From: Candidatus Moraniibacteriota bacterium
Lineage (GTDB): Bacteria; Patescibacteriota; Minisyncoccia; Moranbacterales; UBA2206
Direction: 5' to 3'
Length of the DNA: 5,957 nucleotides
Assembly: GCA_003534085.1 (NCBI GenBank)
Contig: DQBY01000046.1
Location: forward strand, 5,699-11,655
Below the pieces are notes generated by a model. The model saw only the letters and a program-made list of their open reading frames with translations, was not told the DNA's origin and did not search any database. The translations under genes and the position numbers were made by a program. This document shows positions 5,401 to 5,957 of the stretch, piece by piece; position 1 is the first letter of the stretch; the number at the start of each line of letters is the position of its first letter.

Positions 5401-5847
5401 GAAGGAATTCTTCCGCATTCAAGAAGCATAATGAGTCAAAGCGAAATGGAAGAAGAGCGCCGACTGATGTATGTCGGAATAACGCGCGCCAAAGAAAAGG
5501 TCTATCTTTTGTTCACCGGAGAAAGAAATATTTTCGGTTCGACCCAGGCCAATGCTCCTTCGAGATTTTTGGATGATATACCGACTCATCTTTTGCAAGG
5601 CGCAAAAGATGAGAAATCACAAATTACAAATCCCAAAAACCAAACAAGTCCCATCCGCCGCGGCGGACAAAATTTAAATTCAGAGCAAAAATCTCAAATT
5701 AATTACAAAGGCGGAGAAAGAGTGAGGCATGAAATTTTTGGAGACGGTCTGGTAATTTCCGCCCAGGGCGATGTTCTGACGATCGCATTCTCAAAAGTCG
5801 GCCTGAAGAAATTATCCGCAAGCGTTGCGCCATTGCGGAGAATTTAG
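2461..5847 (+). CDS. uvrD: PcrA/UvrD-type superfamily 1 DNA helicase, interrupted by an intein
   Basis: An ATP-driven 3'-to-5' DNA helicase acting in repair and replication-fork maintenance. The precursor has 1128 residues; removing the 362-residue intein leaves 766, normal for the family. Motifs in order: Q motif LNPAQREAV (8-16), Walker A AGAGSGKT (27-34), motif Ia TFTNKAAGEM, motif Ib GTFHSI, motif II VDEYQDTN (229-236), motif III GDDWQ (257-261) joined after splicing to SIYGWRGA (624-631), motif IV QNYRST (653-658), motif V TLHSAKGLEF (962-971), and motif VI MYVGITRAKEK (1003-1013). The end carries the Tudor-like domain of PcrA (RVRHEIFGDG and VGLKKL). Because Gln261 belongs to the ATP-sensing motif, an unspliced protein should be inactive. 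The start gives the normal N-terminus. Repeat-derived inserts sit at about residues 717-728, 830-849 and 918-934. PcrA and UvrD cannot be separated with certainty; the Tudor tail favours PcrA. Confidence 0.97.
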   Translation: MEDILAKLNPAQREAVETTEGPVLIIAGAGSGKTRALTHRIAYLIKVKKVSPRNILAVTFTNKAAGEMKERVKELLVEKNTGYAIRDVRYTNMPTMGTFHSICVRILRREIEKLGYKKSFNIFDDQDQKALMKKVMKEMEMDMDQFKPQAILGAISKAKNELIDAEAFATTIGSYYQEIISKVYTNYQKRLKEQGALDFDDIIMLTVKIFKQFPEVLENYQNLFRYIMVDEYQDTNHAQYTLVSLLAKKYGNLCVVGDDWQCLPPGTKISSNNKKIKVEKIKNNDLTLSASGQGGTCNQRVVSKKSSRFNGDLVKIITESGEMLSLTPNHILFARLSIEKDNFYVYLMYKKESGYRIGMAKGIRLGKKNSYSVGLCVRANQERAEKMWILKVCTSKTEAQYWEQYFGFFYGIPTLLFFAGGRSMKFEQKYIDKIFKEINTRARAEKLFSDLDLNFYYPHHVPQSTIRNGIKRVSINFTLFSDPRKSLVNNWGLHRLSMNSNDKQSQKLLEKNGFKTRKGKAGDWRIEITRMNYADLEKILEKIKKILPEAIVIKKALLTSGKRFSFQPAGHIRETMIIPVLKNGKIIEDKVKKVERISYSGPVYDLNIAKVHNYIANNFVIHNSIYGWRGANIQNILDFEKDYPKAKIIKLEQNYRSTQNILDAAYGVISKNVNRKDKKIWTENKGGHLITSFEADNEREEAEFIISEIQKIMEGAVGIRSLQSRDRIPTKLSDFVVLYRTNAQSRIIEEAMLRNSVPYRIIGGVKFYQRREIKDIIAYLRLIQNNKDEISLERIINEPKRSIGAVTLNNWIALSKLNNLDPINAGLKSEILNSKSQINSKFKIQNSKFDPIAKFCNFILRAKEKSEKVPLTDLMEFVFKESGYEKSLLDGTEEGEMRLENIKELLTVAQKYDEYDGEPASTREDATSTRGGEGLSLFLEEVALISDTDNIDQAKEAVHMMTLHSAKGLEFKVVFIAGLEEGILPHSRSIMSQSEMEEERRLMYVGITRAKEKVYLLFTGERNIFGSTQANAPSRFLDDIPTHLLQGAKDEKSQITNPKNQTSPIRRGGQNLNSEQKSQINYKGGERVRHEIFGDGLVISAQGDVLTIAFSKVGLKKLSASVAPLRRI
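3244..4329 (+). other. In-frame intein (362 aa) in helicase motif III
   Basis: A protein-splicing element from Cys262 to Asn623 of the precursor. Block A starts CLPPGTKI with the nucleophile Cys1. Block B has the TxxH motif as T66-P-N-H69. The end holds block F (YDLNIAKVHNYIA, His351) and block G (NNFVIHN, penultimate His361 and terminal Asn362). The next residue is Ser, the third nucleophile. All class 1 splicing residues are present, so splicing is predicted to work. It exceeds a mini-intein by about 200 residues. That central part has no LAGLIDADG or HNH motif. Residues 83-153 resemble the GIY-YIG superfamily: YVYLM (83-87), YRIG (94-97), Arg117 and Glu142 in EAQYWEQ. Two T-runs (near 3680 and 3707) do not break the frame. 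The DNA looks more A-rich than the flanking helicase sequence, consistent with separate ancestry. Confidence 0.95.
4609..4649 (+). repeat. In-frame double palindrome inside the helicase gene
   Basis: Two 19-bp arms, GTAGGGATCCGATCCCTAC (4609-4627) and its exact reverse complement (4631-4649), are separated by AGA. Each arm is also a near-palindrome around its centre. The unit is read through in frame and adds about 12-14 residues (VGIRSLQSRDRIPT, residues 717-730 region) just before KLSDFVVLYRTN, at a surface position where PcrA homologues have a short linker. It resembles the palindromic repeats that insert into coding regions in Rickettsia and some other bacteria. Confidence 0.85.
4949..5007 (+). 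repeat. In-frame AAATTC-type tandem repeat in the helicase 2B region
   Basis: A run of degenerate and then perfect AAATTC/AAAATTC units. It encodes EILNSKSQINSKFKIQNSKF (residues 830-849) between NAGLKS and DPIAKFCNFIL, a segment not expected in PcrA homologues. The same style of AT-rich repeat is common in intergenic DNA of some uncultured bacteria. Here it is kept in frame and without stops. Confidence 0.75.
5215..5256 (+). repeat. In-frame GC-rich inverted repeat in the helicase 2B region
   Basis: CCCGCCTCG (5215-5223) is repeated inverted as CGAGGCGGG (5248-5256), a 9-bp stem. An alternative inner pairing is CTCGCG (5225-5230) with CGCGAG (5246-5251). The block is strikingly GC-rich beside AT-rich neighbours. 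It encodes EPASTREDATSTRGGEG (residues 918-934) between AQKYDEYDG and LSLFLEEVALISDTD. In PcrA homologues these flanks are nearly adjacent, so this is an insert. Confidence 0.8.
5611..5705 (+). repeat. Low-complexity repeat-like linker before the Tudor-like domain
   Basis: AT-rich units such as AAATCACAAATTACAAATCC and AAATCTCAAATTAATTAC flank a perfect 14-bp GC palindrome TCCGCCGCGGCGGA (5654-5667). The encoded linker (DEKSQITNPKNQ, SPIRRGG, NSEQKSQINYKGGE) is polar. This linker is naturally variable in PcrA, so repeat insertion is likely but less certain than for the other inserts. Confidence 0.5.
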
Positions 5848-5957
5848 AATTTTTAATTTTATAATTTTTAAATAATTTCTAATTTCAAATTTTTAAGCTA
5901 TGGATATGTAGTATTACATTTTTAAAATTAAGAAAATTTAGATTTATTTATAAAATT
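5848..5957 (+). repeat. AT-rich dispersed repeat, copy 2 (truncated by window edge)
   Basis: Identical over 110 bases to 1889-1998 in the same orientation, running to the window end, so its right terminal repeat lies mostly outside. It begins directly after the helicase stop codon (TAG, 5845-5847), whose G even extends the terminal repeat to 18 bp when compared with the right end of copy 1 (1989-2006). It may supply or replace the 3' untranslated region of the helicase mRNA; no separate terminator is visible before the window ends. Confidence 0.85.

Noticed and set aside
2493..5418. Several minus-strand frames of 60-140 codons inside the helicase gene
   Set aside because: They lie opposite conserved helicase motifs or the intein, lack start signals and domains, and are shadows of the plus-strand gene.

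Overview
This window looks like bacterial chromosome from a host-dependent lineage of the Candidate Phyla Radiation (Patescibacteria). That placement is an inference. It rests on very AT-rich intergenic repeats, repeat-derived in-frame inserts inside a housekeeping helicase, an intein in that helicase, few Shine-Dalgarno sites, and TGA used only as a stop. No rRNA or other phylogenetic marker is present to name the organism.

Layout. Everything from 1 to about 2394 is read on the minus strand. In transcription order it runs: rpsO (ribosomal protein S15) with promoter and terminator; an AT-rich repeat; a NYN/PIN-like nuclease gene with its own terminator; an mntA-hepT toxin-antitoxin pair; a 33-codon remnant copy of the 3' end of the NYN gene; a 31-codon putative membrane micropeptide with a strong ribosome binding site; and the first 79 codons of pnp (polynucleotide phosphorylase), cut by the window edge. 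rpsO-pnp is a classic bacterial gene pair. Here it is interrupted by about 1.8 kb holding two probable RNA-cleaving proteins and an antitoxin.

On the plus strand, divergent from rpsO, is one large gene (2461-5847) for a PcrA/UvrD-type helicase. All expected helicase motifs and the C-terminal Tudor-like domain are present. A 362-residue intein interrupts motif III, between Gln261 and Ser624 of the precursor. The intein's splicing blocks look intact. Its extra domain has no LAGLIDADG motif and instead shows a pattern resembling the GIY-YIG nuclease superfamily. The helicase also carries three clear repeat-derived in-frame inserts and one probable one.

A 110-bp sequence occurs twice in perfect identity: just upstream of the NYN start and immediately after the helicase stop, where the window truncates it. 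It has near-perfect terminal inverted repeats and looks like a small non-autonomous element.

The most interesting points are the intein with its unusual central domain, the NYN-tail duplication in which all six substitutions are synonymous, the overlooked micropeptide gene, the dispersed repeat, and a recurring promoter geometry that predicts leaderless mRNAs.
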